DNA from: an uncultured Lachnospiraceae bacterium
GTDB lineage: Bacteria > Bacillota > Clostridia > Lachnospirales > Lachnospiraceae
Assembly: GCA_937910785.1 (NCBI GenBank)
Contig: CALDLG010000207.1
Location: forward strand, 1-6,730
Length of the DNA: 6,730 nt
Direction: 5' to 3'
Positions 1 through 5,621 of this stretch are shown piece by piece. Each line of letters opens with the position of its first letter. Positions within the stretch are counted from its first letter, which is position 1. Below the pieces are notes generated by a model that worked only from the letters and a program-made list of their open reading frames with translations, searched no databases and was not told the origin of the DNA. A program made the translations under genes and the position numbers.

Positions 1-69
1 TTAAGTATTGATTTTTCAAAGTGAGAGTCCCGCTTTAGGTGTGGGAAGTTTGAGTAAATAAGCAGGAGA

Positions 70-687
70 GTGGATACACTGGTGGGAAAATTGCCGGATT
101 TTTTATCGGGGATCAATTGGACAGAAAGCATTAAAACGGTCGTGGAAATGATATGGAAGGATTGCTGCGCGTTTCTGGAGAACTATACGGAGGCAGGTCT
201 GAAGGCAGGAAGCGCGGCCGTACTTCTTTATCTGCTGACGGCGGTCTGCAGGGGCGCTTTCGAAAACCTTTCTTTAAAAAGCATCATCCGTTTATGCCGG
301 AAGACCTCGTTGGCTGCGCTGCTTGGATTTTATTTCTGCATGGTTCTGGAGATAACTGTTTTATCAAGAGAAGCCGGAACAGAGTATATATTGAATCTGC
401 TGCCCTTTGGGACATGGGAAACGGGCCTTCGGTATACGACGCTGTGGGTGGAAAATATTCTTCTGCTGATGCCGCTTGGAATTTTACTTTATCTATTATG
501 GGAACCCTTTCGGCGTCCCGGCCGTTCAATTCTTATGGGGTTTCTGTGCAGCGTGGCCATTGAGAGCGTCCAGCTGATCACGAGGCGCGGAAAATTTGAG
601 CTGGATGATATTATGAACAATGTGCTGGGGATGCTGATTGGCTTTTGGCTTTGCAGAGGCATGCACGGGGCGCGGCCTTCCCATTGA
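70..687 (+). CDS. VanZ-family membrane protein
   Basis: Small integral membrane protein of the VanZ family. Members include the teicoplanin-resistance accessory VanZ, but most are stand-alone genes of unknown role. Counting from the GTG at 70, hydrophobic segments lie near residues 46-60, 79-97, 127-143, 152-170 and 182-197. Family hallmarks are visible: NLLPF (109-113), N129 followed by MPLG (134-137), ExxQ (E165, Q168), then R172 and D179-D180 followed by NNxLG (183-187). Length, 205 aa, is normal. No vanA/B-type resistance genes are nearby, so a glycopeptide-resistance role should not be assumed. The start is uncertain: an AGGAG at 64-68 sits only one base before the GTG at 70, so the in-frame GTG at 82 (spacing 13) or the ATG at 148 are alternatives. 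The conserved domain begins well after all of these. Bases 1-69 upstream hold no feature I can support. Confidence 0.85.
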   Translation: MDTLVGKLPDFLSGINWTESIKTVVEMIWKDCCAFLENYTEAGLKAGSAAVLLYLLTAVCRGAFENLSLKSIIRLCRKTSLAALLGFYFCMVLEITVLSREAGTEYILNLLPFGTWETGLRYTTLWVENILLLMPLGILLYLLWEPFRRPGRSILMGFLCSVAIESVQLITRRGKFELDDIMNNVLGMLIGFWLCRGMHGARPSH

Positions 688-783
688 TGATCTGTGCCGG
701 GGGGGATATGACAGGCATGTGTAGAATCGAAGATTTCCATTTGTTCTGAGTTTGTGCGGATACGGAAAGAATAACAGGAGAAT

Positions 784-824
784 GATAAAAGGGGCGTTGG
801 CGGTCTGCCGTCACGCCCTTTATC
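784..824 (+). terminator. Imperfect hairpin, possible terminator after the vanZ-like gene
   Basis: An A-rich/G-rich arm at 784-797 pairs with a C-rich/T-rich arm at 813-824, with a two-base bulge. An inner stem of about five pairs (799-803 with 808-812) closes a TCTG loop. The 3' arm contains a short TTTATC run, so the shape resembles a rho-independent terminator with the tail partly inside the stem. It lies about 97 bp after the VanZ stop codon. It could serve the preceding gene, but the poor T-tract keeps this tentative. Apart from this and the promoter candidate, I see nothing in the 688-965 gap. Confidence 0.4.
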
Positions 825-840
825 TGTGTCCGAATTTGTG

Positions 841-870
841 TTATGCCGGTGTGGAATTTTCATGTATAAT
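841..870 (+). promoter_or_regulatory. Candidate sigma-A promoter for the redox cluster
   Basis: A perfect TATAAT -10 box lies at 865-870. The -35 region is weak: TTATGC at 841-846 gives an 18-bp spacer. A start of transcription near 877 would leave an untranslated leader of about 90 nt before the lipoprotein ATG at 966. That leader includes a short perfect GGTCC/GGACC hairpin at 921-934. No operator or riboswitch is recognisable in it. Confidence 0.45.
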
Positions 871-965
871 ATGTTAAAATTGTCCATATTGCTAAAAGCG
901 GACGTAAGGGGCCGGGAAGCGGTCCGGACGGACCCTGAGGCGTAAGGAAAGGAGAAGGAAAAGAC

Positions 966-1586
966 ATGATTGGAAACGGAATCAGTCCATATAAATGGTG
1001 GAAGCTTCTGGCGCTGCTTCTGCCGGCGGTTCTGCTGGCAGGCTGTGCGGGAAGCGGCGGAGAGGAAACGGGAGAAACGCAGAGTTCGGTCCAAACCGGC
1101 GATTCGCAGGACGAGACGTTGTCATTTACGGATGAACTGGTTAAGCAGACCGACTTTGAAGCGCATGATGTGGAAGGCAATACGGTTCAGGTTTCTTTGG
1201 ATATGTTTAAAGAATCGAAACTGACGATGATCAATGTCTGGGCGACCTATTGCAATCCCTGTCTGAGAGAGATGCCGGAGTTAGGTGAGCTGGCGCAGGC
1301 TTATGATACGGAAGACTTCCGAATCATCGGCATTATCAGCGATGTGCCGGAGAACGCGGATCAGGAAGCGATAGATATGGCCAAAGAGCTGATCGGGATG
1401 ACGGGAGCGTCTTACACCCATCTGCTGATCAATGAATCGATGTATCATGCATTGTTGGAAGATGTATCTGCCGTACCGACGACGTTCTTTTTCGACGAGA
1501 ACGGTACTCTGTTAGATACCGTGGTGGGCGCGATGGATAAGGCGTCATGGGAGGATAAGATCAATGAATATCTGGGAGAAGAATAA
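966..1586 (+). CDS. TlpA/ResA-like thiol-disulfide oxidoreductase lipoprotein
   Basis: Membrane-anchored thioredoxin-fold protein, predicted to act outside the cytoplasmic membrane on protein or small-molecule thiols. The N-terminus (1-27) is a lipoprotein signal: basic residues, hydrophobic core, and lipobox LAGC with lipidated Cys27. A Gly/Glu/Ser/Thr-rich tether follows (28-52). The thioredoxin domain runs from about 60 to 204. Its redox motif is CNPC (96-99) in the context VWATYCNPCLREMP, and the cis-proline loop is VPTTFF with Pro171. Length, 206 aa, fits TlpA/ResA lipoproteins. The ATG at 966 follows a purine-rich ribosome site (AAAGGAG at 948-954, AAGG at 955-958). It is the first gene of a cluster with a small CxxC membrane peptide and a polyferredoxin, so those are its likely redox partners. 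No cytochrome c maturation genes are visible, so a ResA-type heme role is unsupported. Physiological substrate unknown. Confidence 0.92.
   Translation: MIGNGISPYKWWKLLALLLPAVLLAGCAGSGGEETGETQSSVQTGDSQDETLSFTDELVKQTDFEAHDVEGNTVQVSLDMFKESKLTMINVWATYCNPCLREMPELGELAQAYDTEDFRIIGIISDVPENADQEAIDMAKELIGMTGASYTHLLINESMYHALLEDVSAVPTTFFFDENGTLLDTVVGAMDKASWEDKINEYLGEE
1549..1554 (+). promoter_or_regulatory. Ribosome binding site for the small CxxC gene, inside the lipoprotein gene
   Basis: GGGAGG lies nine bases before the ATG at 1564, within the last codons of the TlpA-like gene. It supports that ATG as a genuine start, and suggests the small gene is translated from the same mRNA with coupling to the upstream gene. 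Confidence 0.65.
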
Positions 1587-1716
1587 AAAATACGGATGGC
1601 TGTACGGAACGGTTCTTGGGATATTATTTCTTGGTGTCGGGGCCCTACAGGGGCACCTGGCGGACATCTGGCAGAAAGCGGTCATGATCTGCATGGAGTG
1701 CATCGGGATTGGATAA
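1564..1716 (+). CDS. CD1871A-family small CxxC membrane protein (50 aa)
   Basis: A 50-residue protein overlapping the end of the TlpA-like gene by 23 bp in another frame. It has a basic N-terminus (KNKK, 6-9), one hydrophobic helix (about 11-28), a short amphipathic stretch, and a C-terminus ending CMECIGIG with the cysteine pair at C43 and C46. This matches my memory of the clostridial 'CD1871A family CXXC motif-containing protein', which typically ends C-x-E-C-I-G-I-G and sits beside a 4Fe-4S membrane protein. The biochemical role is not known to me. By the positive-inside rule the CxxC should face outward, close to the membrane and on the same side as the TlpA-like domain, which suggests a thiol relay partner. 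The ribosome site at 1549-1554, the overlap and the conserved tail support a real gene despite its size. It is easily missed by length cut-offs. Confidence 0.85.
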   Translation: MNIWEKNKKYGWLYGTVLGILFLGVGALQGHLADIWQKAVMICMECIGIG

Positions 1717-1782
1717 GACGTAAGAAACGAATAAATGTATGGTGATTGGGGAGAAAAAGAAAAGGCAGAGGTTATCAGAACG

Positions 1783-2619
1783 ATGATTCAGAAAATACGG
1801 TTGGCGGCACAGCTCCTTTTTACGGTAATTACAAACGGATATACCTACGGTTTCCTGAGCGGAAAGATATACCGGGGCGGATTGAAGTATGTCTGCGCGC
1901 CCGGCCTGAACTGTTACTCCTGTCCGGGGGCGCTGGCATCCTGTCCGATCGGGGCGCTGCAGGCTTTGCTGAATCAGAGGGGATTTCGGATTCCGTTTGG
2001 AGCGCTGGGGTTCTTTTTCCTGTTCGGAAGTCTGCTTGGAAGGTTCATCTGTGGATGGCTGTGTCCGTTTGGACTTGTGCAGGACCTTTTATACAGGATT
2101 CCCTTTTTCCGGAAAAAGAAAACGCTGCCCTTTCATAAATATCTGAAATATGGAAAATATGCCACCCTCCTGTTTCTTGTATGTATCGGCTCCATGTTTC
2201 TGTTCGGGGGATTTGCGAAGGTTCCGGCTTTCTGCAAATATTTGTGTCCTTCCGGGACACTGCTTGGAGCGCTGCCGTTGCTCGGCGCAAATGAAGGGCT
2301 GCGAATGCAGGTCGGCGGGCTGTTTTACTGGAAGCTTGGCGTTTTGATTCTGATTGTCATTCTGTCGATAAAATGCTTTCGTCCCTTTTGTCAGTATCTG
2401 TGTCCGCTGGGAGCCATTTACGGACTTTTTAACCGGTTCAGTCTGGTGCAGATTCATTGGGAAAAGGAGCGGTGTACTTCCTGCGGAGCATGCGAAAGAG
2501 CCTGTCCGGCAGCGCTTTCCGTAACCGAAATATCCTGTTCGCCGGAATGTATCCGTTGTGGGAAGTGTGTTGATGCCTGTCCGCAGAAATGTCTTCATTT
2601 CGGACAGAGAAAAATCTGA
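1783..2619 (+). CDS. NapH/YccM-like membrane 4Fe-4S polyferredoxin
   Basis: Polytopic membrane protein with a C-terminal double-cluster ferredoxin domain, expected to carry electrons between the cytoplasm and a membrane or extracytoplasmic partner. Numbered from the ATG at 1783 (278 aa): an N-terminal cysteine block CAPGLNCYSCPG with a further Cys54 (C38, C44, C47, C54); membrane segments near 74-92, 127-145 and 184-196; NapH-type CxxxCP motifs at C90/C94, C151/C155 and C203/C207. Two 4Fe-4S motifs follow, C231-C234-C237-C241P and C256-C259-C262-C266P, with extra cysteines at 252 and 270. An in-frame ATG at 1735 would add 16 charged residues but has no ribosome site. The ATG at 1783 has AGAGG at 1767-1771 and gives the usual family N-terminus. 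It lies 66 bp after the small CxxC gene, and cutC starts 14 bp after its stop. No periplasmic nitrate reductase genes are present, so it is not NapH itself. Confidence 0.88.
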   Translation: MIQKIRLAAQLLFTVITNGYTYGFLSGKIYRGGLKYVCAPGLNCYSCPGALASCPIGALQALLNQRGFRIPFGALGFFFLFGSLLGRFICGWLCPFGLVQDLLYRIPFFRKKKTLPFHKYLKYGKYATLLFLVCIGSMFLFGGFAKVPAFCKYLCPSGTLLGALPLLGANEGLRMQVGGLFYWKLGVLILIVILSIKCFRPFCQYLCPLGAIYGLFNRFSLVQIHWEKERCTSCGACERACPAALSVTEISCSPECIRCGKCVDACPQKCLHFGQRKI

Positions 2620-2633
2620 TGGGAAGGAGTATC

Positions 2634-3413
2634 ATGTTGGGAGACTATATGCTGGAATGCTGTGTGGACAGTGTGGAGTCCGCCGTAGAAGCGGAGAAGG
2701 GCGGAGCAGACAGGCTGGAATTATGCGCTGCCCTTATGATCGGCGGGATATCGCCTGGAATTGCGCTGTTCGAGCAGGTAAGGGAGCGATGCGCGCTTCC
2801 GGTACGGGTTCTTCTGCGGCCCCGGTTCGGAGATTTTCTTTATAGCCGATATGAATTCAATATTCTGAGAAGGGAAGTGGAGATTTTCCGGGAAAAAGGG
2901 GCGGATGGCATTGTGATCGGCTGTCTTATGCAGGATGGAAATCTCGATATGGAACAGATGCGGGAGCTGACAGGAGCGGCCGGAAATATGAAGATCACGC
3001 TGCACCGTGCGTTTGATGTCTGCGCAGATCCTGAGAGAGCCTATGAGCAGGCGGGAGAGCTGGGCATCGATGCGGTTCTGACATCGGGGCAGAAAAGCAG
3101 CTGTCTTGCGGGAATGCCCCTTCTGAAGAAACTGTCCGGGATACAGCAAAAGACCGGGGGACCAAAGATTATGGCAGGGGCGGGCGTGACGCCGGACGTG
3201 ATCAGACAGTTTCTTGCCGAAACGGATATTACGCAGTACCATATGTCCGCCAAAAAGACGATTGACAGCGCCATGCGTTACCGAAAGGATAGCGTGCCGA
3301 TGGGGCTTCCGATGATGGATGAGTACAGTCTTATCCGGACCGACGGGCAGGTGGTTGCAGAGGCGAGAAAGGCGCTGGATGAGCGTGAAGCAGACAGGAA
3401 TGCACGAAGGTGA
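2634..3413 (+). CDS. cutC: CutC-family protein (copper homeostasis)
   Basis: TIM-barrel protein of the CutC family, cytoplasmic. Family members have been linked to copper tolerance, but the enzymatic activity is unsettled. The 259-aa product is near the usual length of about 240-250. Characteristic blocks, numbered from the ATG at 2634: LECCVDS (7-13), GGADRLELCAAL (23-34), GGISPG (37-42), LLRPRFGDFLYS (60-71), GADGIVIGCL (89-98), HRAFDVC (124-130), LTSGQ (149-153) and AGAGVTPDVI (181-190). Start choice: GGAAGGAG at 2622-2629 sits four bases before the ATG at 2634. The in-frame ATG at 2619 overlaps the previous stop codon, and the ATG at 2589 would run further into the ferredoxin gene; both lack a better ribosome site. 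The 14-bp gap implies co-transcription with the redox cluster. The last 15 residues or so are charged and probably not part of the barrel. Confidence 0.92.
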   Translation: MLGDYMLECCVDSVESAVEAEKGGADRLELCAALMIGGISPGIALFEQVRERCALPVRVLLRPRFGDFLYSRYEFNILRREVEIFREKGADGIVIGCLMQDGNLDMEQMRELTGAAGNMKITLHRAFDVCADPERAYEQAGELGIDAVLTSGQKSSCLAGMPLLKKLSGIQQKTGGPKIMAGAGVTPDVIRQFLAETDITQYHMSAKKTIDSAMRYRKDSVPMGLPMMDEYSLIRTDGQVVAEARKALDEREADRNARR

Positions 3414-3431
3414 GACATTGGCGCCTGGGAA

Positions 3432-3446
3432 AAGGAGGAAAAGAAA
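3432..3446 (+). repeat. 15-bp leader repeat (copy 1; copy 2 at 4192-4206)
   Basis: The same 15 bases, AAGGAGGAAAAGAAA, occur directly before the ATG of the two-helix membrane protein and again at 4192-4206 before the thiol peroxidase gene, where the ATG at 4211 lies four bases further on. Both contain the ribosome binding site, so this is most simply a shared strong translation-start context. Confidence 0.6.
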
Positions 3447-4142
3447 ATGGATGAACGGATACAAATGTGGCTGGAAGGAGAACTGAAAGAGTTTTCGGCG
3501 GACTTTAAAAGATTTAATGAGAAGGTCACGAAAATGATGTATCTGTGGATGGCAGTCAGTGTGGCTGGCATGACGGCGCTCGGATTTATCGTGGGGGGCG
3601 ATGCGGCTTCCGTATTTAAGCTGCATTTTCCAATCGGCTGCGGCATTGCGCTGTTTATCTGGATCTGTTTTGTGGTTCAGATGAAAAGAGGATCGACGAA
3701 AAAGGTGCGTTCCGCATATGAGAGAGCGATGACGGAGGCTTTTCATTCCGAAGAGGATAAAGCGGCCTTCGTGCGGCAGATAGAATCGGGCAGTTTTGGC
3801 AAAACTGTTTTTATGAACACCGTCGTAGACCGATTTCCAAGCCGTTTTCAGGCGGGCAGCGAATATCTGATCTTCAACAGAGATCTGGCAGTCCGGTTTA
3901 TCAGGGTGGCAGACATCGAAGATATCTATTGCAGAGAAGAAAAATCGAGAACGCGGTATCATCTCGGCGATTATAACGTTATCCAGAGTCTGACCATTGG
4001 AATCTCGCTGATTATTGAATATAAGAGCGGTTCCGCTTCGGAGAGGAAGAGCGGAGAAGACAGCCTCTATCTGGAGAACGGAAAACAGGTTGAAACAGTG
4101 TTTGAATATATCCGGAGATACTGTCCGGAGCTTAATGTATAG
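3447..4142 (+). CDS. Unrecognised two-helix membrane protein
   Basis: I do not recognise this 231-aa family. It has a charged N-terminal segment (1-29), two adjacent hydrophobic helices (about 30-50 and 60-79) joined by a short loop, and then a soluble region of about 150 residues. Both ends should be cytoplasmic, because RGSTKKVR (81-88) directly follows helix two. The soluble part starts with an acidic/basic helical stretch (88-115). It ends with alternating hydrophobic residues and turns (138-165, 182-192), perhaps a small beta-rich domain like bacterial PH-like folds, although that is only a guess. An excellent AGGAGG at 3433-3438 precedes the ATG at 3447. It lies 33 bp after cutC and 68 bp before the thiol peroxidase gene, so one operon is plausible. 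No catalytic motif is seen; C65, C74, C162 and C226 form no CxxC. Confidence 0.8.
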   Translation: MDERIQMWLEGELKEFSADFKRFNEKVTKMMYLWMAVSVAGMTALGFIVGGDAASVFKLHFPIGCGIALFIWICFVVQMKRGSTKKVRSAYERAMTEAFHSEEDKAAFVRQIESGSFGKTVFMNTVVDRFPSRFQAGSEYLIFNRDLAVRFIRVADIEDIYCREEKSRTRYHLGDYNVIQSLTIGISLIIEYKSGSASERKSGEDSLYLENGKQVETVFEYIRRYCPELNV

Positions 4143-4210
4143 AATCTGACGGCGTACAGGGCGAAGGACGGTTCTGCGCGGAGACTATGTGAAGGAGGAA
4201 AAGAAACAGG

Positions 4211-4672
4211 ATGTTGGAAACAGGAACAAAGGCGCCGGCGTTTTCACTGCCGGACCAGAACGGACAGATACACACATTGGAGGAGTATCGGGGGAAAAAG
4301 GTTATTCTTTATTTTTACCCGAAAGACAATACGCCGGGCTGCACGAAGCAGGCCTGTAACTTTGGGAATCTGTATCCTCAGTTTCAGGAAAAAGGGGCGG
4401 TGGTGATCGGTGTCAGCAAGGACAGTGTGGCTTCCCATAAAAAGTTCGAAGAAAAATACGGACTTCCTTTCACACTGCTTTCCGATTCGGAGCTGTCATG
4501 CATAAAAGCCTATGACGTGTGGCAGGAAAAAAAGAATTACGGAAAAGTGAGCATGGGCGTTGTGCGCACCACTTATCTGATCGATGAAGATGGCGTTATT
4601 GTGAAGGCTTATGGGAAAGTAAAAGCGGAAGAGAATCCGGAGCAGATGCTTGGGGCGCTGAAAGAACTATGA
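4211..4672 (+). CDS. bcp: Thioredoxin-dependent thiol peroxidase, Bcp/PrxQ type
   Basis: Peroxiredoxin of the AhpC/TSA superfamily, Bcp (PrxQ) branch. It reduces hydrogen peroxide and organic hydroperoxides in the cytoplasm using thioredoxin. The peroxidatic Cys44 lies in the signature YFYPKDNTPGCTKQAC, with the resolving cysteine five residues later at Cys49, the arrangement typical of atypical 2-Cys PrxQ. Thr41 and Pro42 shape the active site, and Arg119 in VVRTTYLID fits the conserved active-site arginine. A third cysteine, C97, is not part of the signature. Length, 153 aa, is full. There is no signal peptide. AAGGAGG at 4192-4198 precedes the ATG at 4211. It is the last plus-strand gene before a strong hairpin. 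Its presence after a thiol-redox cluster and cutC fits an oxidative or metal-stress neighbourhood, but a shared pathway is not shown. Confidence 0.95.
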   Translation: MLETGTKAPAFSLPDQNGQIHTLEEYRGKKVILYFYPKDNTPGCTKQACNFGNLYPQFQEKGAVVIGVSKDSVASHKKFEEKYGLPFTLLSDSELSCIKAYDVWQEKKNYGKVSMGVVRTTYLIDEDGVIVKAYGKVKAEENPEQMLGALKEL

Positions 4673-4708
4673 GGCTGTCTTAAAAGTAATTATCTTTCTG
4701 AAATCATA

Positions 4709-4748
4709 AACCGGCCGCCGGAGCAGGGAATCTGTCCGGCGGCCGGTT
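4709..4748. terminator. GC-rich hairpin between convergent genes, likely bidirectional terminator
   Basis: A perfect 14-bp inverted repeat (4709-4722 with 4735-4748), twelve of the pairs from the core CCGGCCGCCGGA, encloses a 12-nt loop. It lies 36 bp after the bcp stop and 45 bp beyond the esterase stop on the other strand. On the plus strand there is no real T-run after the stem. Read on the minus strand, the stem is followed by a T-richer TTTATGATTT, so it terminates the esterase transcript better. A two-way terminator is the simplest reading. Confidence 0.7.
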
Positions 4749-4793
4749 ATCTGACAGGAAAGGCGGCGCTGTTGTGATTTTCGCGTCTCTGTC

Positions 4794-5579
4794 TTATGCA
4801 AACATCATTTCTACAAATTTTACCGCATATTCGCTCCAGAATGCCATATCGTGATTTCCACCGCTTTCCAGATAAACGTGCTCTACGCCGATGCTATTGA
4901 GAAATGCATGCAGTTCCCGGTTATTTTCCAAAAGAAAATCTTCCGTACCGCAGCTCATGTAGATTTCCGGAATTTTGCGGCCTTCCTCTTTTAGCTTTTT
5001 GACGAGTGTTTCCGGGTTATTATCGCTTTCCTCGACGGTTTCCAGATCTCCGAAGCACTCATGGTAATAAGCATAGTTTGCGACCGCATTGCCGCCGCCC
5101 TCTTTCATGTGCGCAATTTCGTGCACGATCAGCGCAGATGAAAGAGCCGCCAGCTTGCCGAATCTGTCAGGGTAGTAAAGCGCGGTGTGAAGCGCGCCGA
5201 AGCCGCCCATGGACAGCCCCATGATATAGGTTTCATCCGCGTTCATTGCAAGGCCGAAGGTCCTGCGGAGATAATCTGTCAGCTCGATTCCCAGAAAAGT
5301 ACAGAACTGATGGCCTGTGGAGAGACCGTCAAGCCAGAAGCCGTTTTCACCGTTTGGCATGACGATGGCAAAGTTGTATTTTTCCGCCAGATATTCGGGA
5401 ACCCAGTTTTCCGCGCTGCCGGTATAGCCATGAAGCAGGAAAAGGGTTTTTGTTTTTCTCCTGTTATACTCGGTGTCTTCATGAGGAATGTCCGCGCGTA
5501 TGTCATTGGGAAGAAACATGTCAAAGGAAGTGGATCTTTTCAGGGAATTTGCAAAAAATTTTACATGGTAGTGTGCCAT
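4794..5579 (-). CDS. Alpha/beta-hydrolase esterase (esterase D/EstA-like)
   Basis: Serine esterase of the Pfam 'Esterase' type, which includes tributyrin esterases, S-formylglutathione hydrolases, acetyl-xylan and feruloyl esterases. The 261-aa sequence has an oxyanion-hole region LLHGYTGS (48-55), the nucleophile elbow GLSMGG with Ser123, and likely catalytic Asp214 (CGTEDFLL) and His243 (GGNHDMAFW). No signal peptide or membrane helix is visible, so it is predicted to be cytoplasmic. The ATG at 5579 is well supported by AAGGAG (plus-strand 5587-5592) seven bases upstream. It starts 42 bp after the GH5 gene on the same strand and is probably co-transcribed with it. This suggests it removes acetyl or other acyl groups from oligosaccharides taken up after GH5 action, but substrate specificity cannot be read from the sequence. 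A general detoxifying esterase is the main alternative. Confidence 0.9.
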   Translation of the reverse strand: MAHYHVKFFANSLKRSTSFDMFLPNDIRADIPHEDTEYNRRKTKTLFLLHGYTGSAENWVPEYLAEKYNFAIVMPNGENGFWLDGLSTGHQFCTFLGIELTDYLRRTFGLAMNADETYIMGLSMGGFGALHTALYYPDRFGKLAALSSALIVHEIAHMKEGGGNAVANYAYYHECFGDLETVEESDNNPETLVKKLKEEGRKIPEIYMSCGTEDFLLENNRELHAFLNSIGVEHVYLESGGNHDMAFWSEYAVKFVEMMFA

Positions 5580-5621
5580 TGTTTTTCTCCTTTTTTAAAT
5601 TATTTTGGGGCAAATGTATTG

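Noticed and set aside
1..69. Tail of an upstream gene ending at the TGA at 22-24
   Set aside because: Only seven codons are visible, too few to identify or support a coding call.
70..687. Part of a vancomycin/teicoplanin resistance cluster
   Set aside because: Only a VanZ-like protein is present; no VanH, VanA/B ligase, VanX or VanRS genes appear, and VanZ homologues are common in Firmicutes without resistance.
877..965. Riboswitch or attenuator in the leader of the lipoprotein gene
   Set aside because: Only a 5-bp hairpin at 921-934 and a repeated CGTAAGG (903-909 and 941-947) are visible; no known riboswitch core or terminator/antiterminator pair can be built.
489..1094. A 201-codon minus-strand open frame across the vanZ to tlpA gap
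   Set aside because: It overlaps the conserved end of the VanZ protein and the signal peptide of the lipoprotein, has biased Ser/Arg/Pro composition and matches no family I recognise.
2721..3962. A 413-codon minus-strand open frame, longer than any gene on the plus strand here
   Set aside because: It lies antisense to cutC and the two-helix protein, both of which have good ribosome sites, and cutC has clear family motifs. The translation is rich in Arg, His, Ser and Pro with no recognisable domain, as expected for the complement of GC-rich coding sequence.
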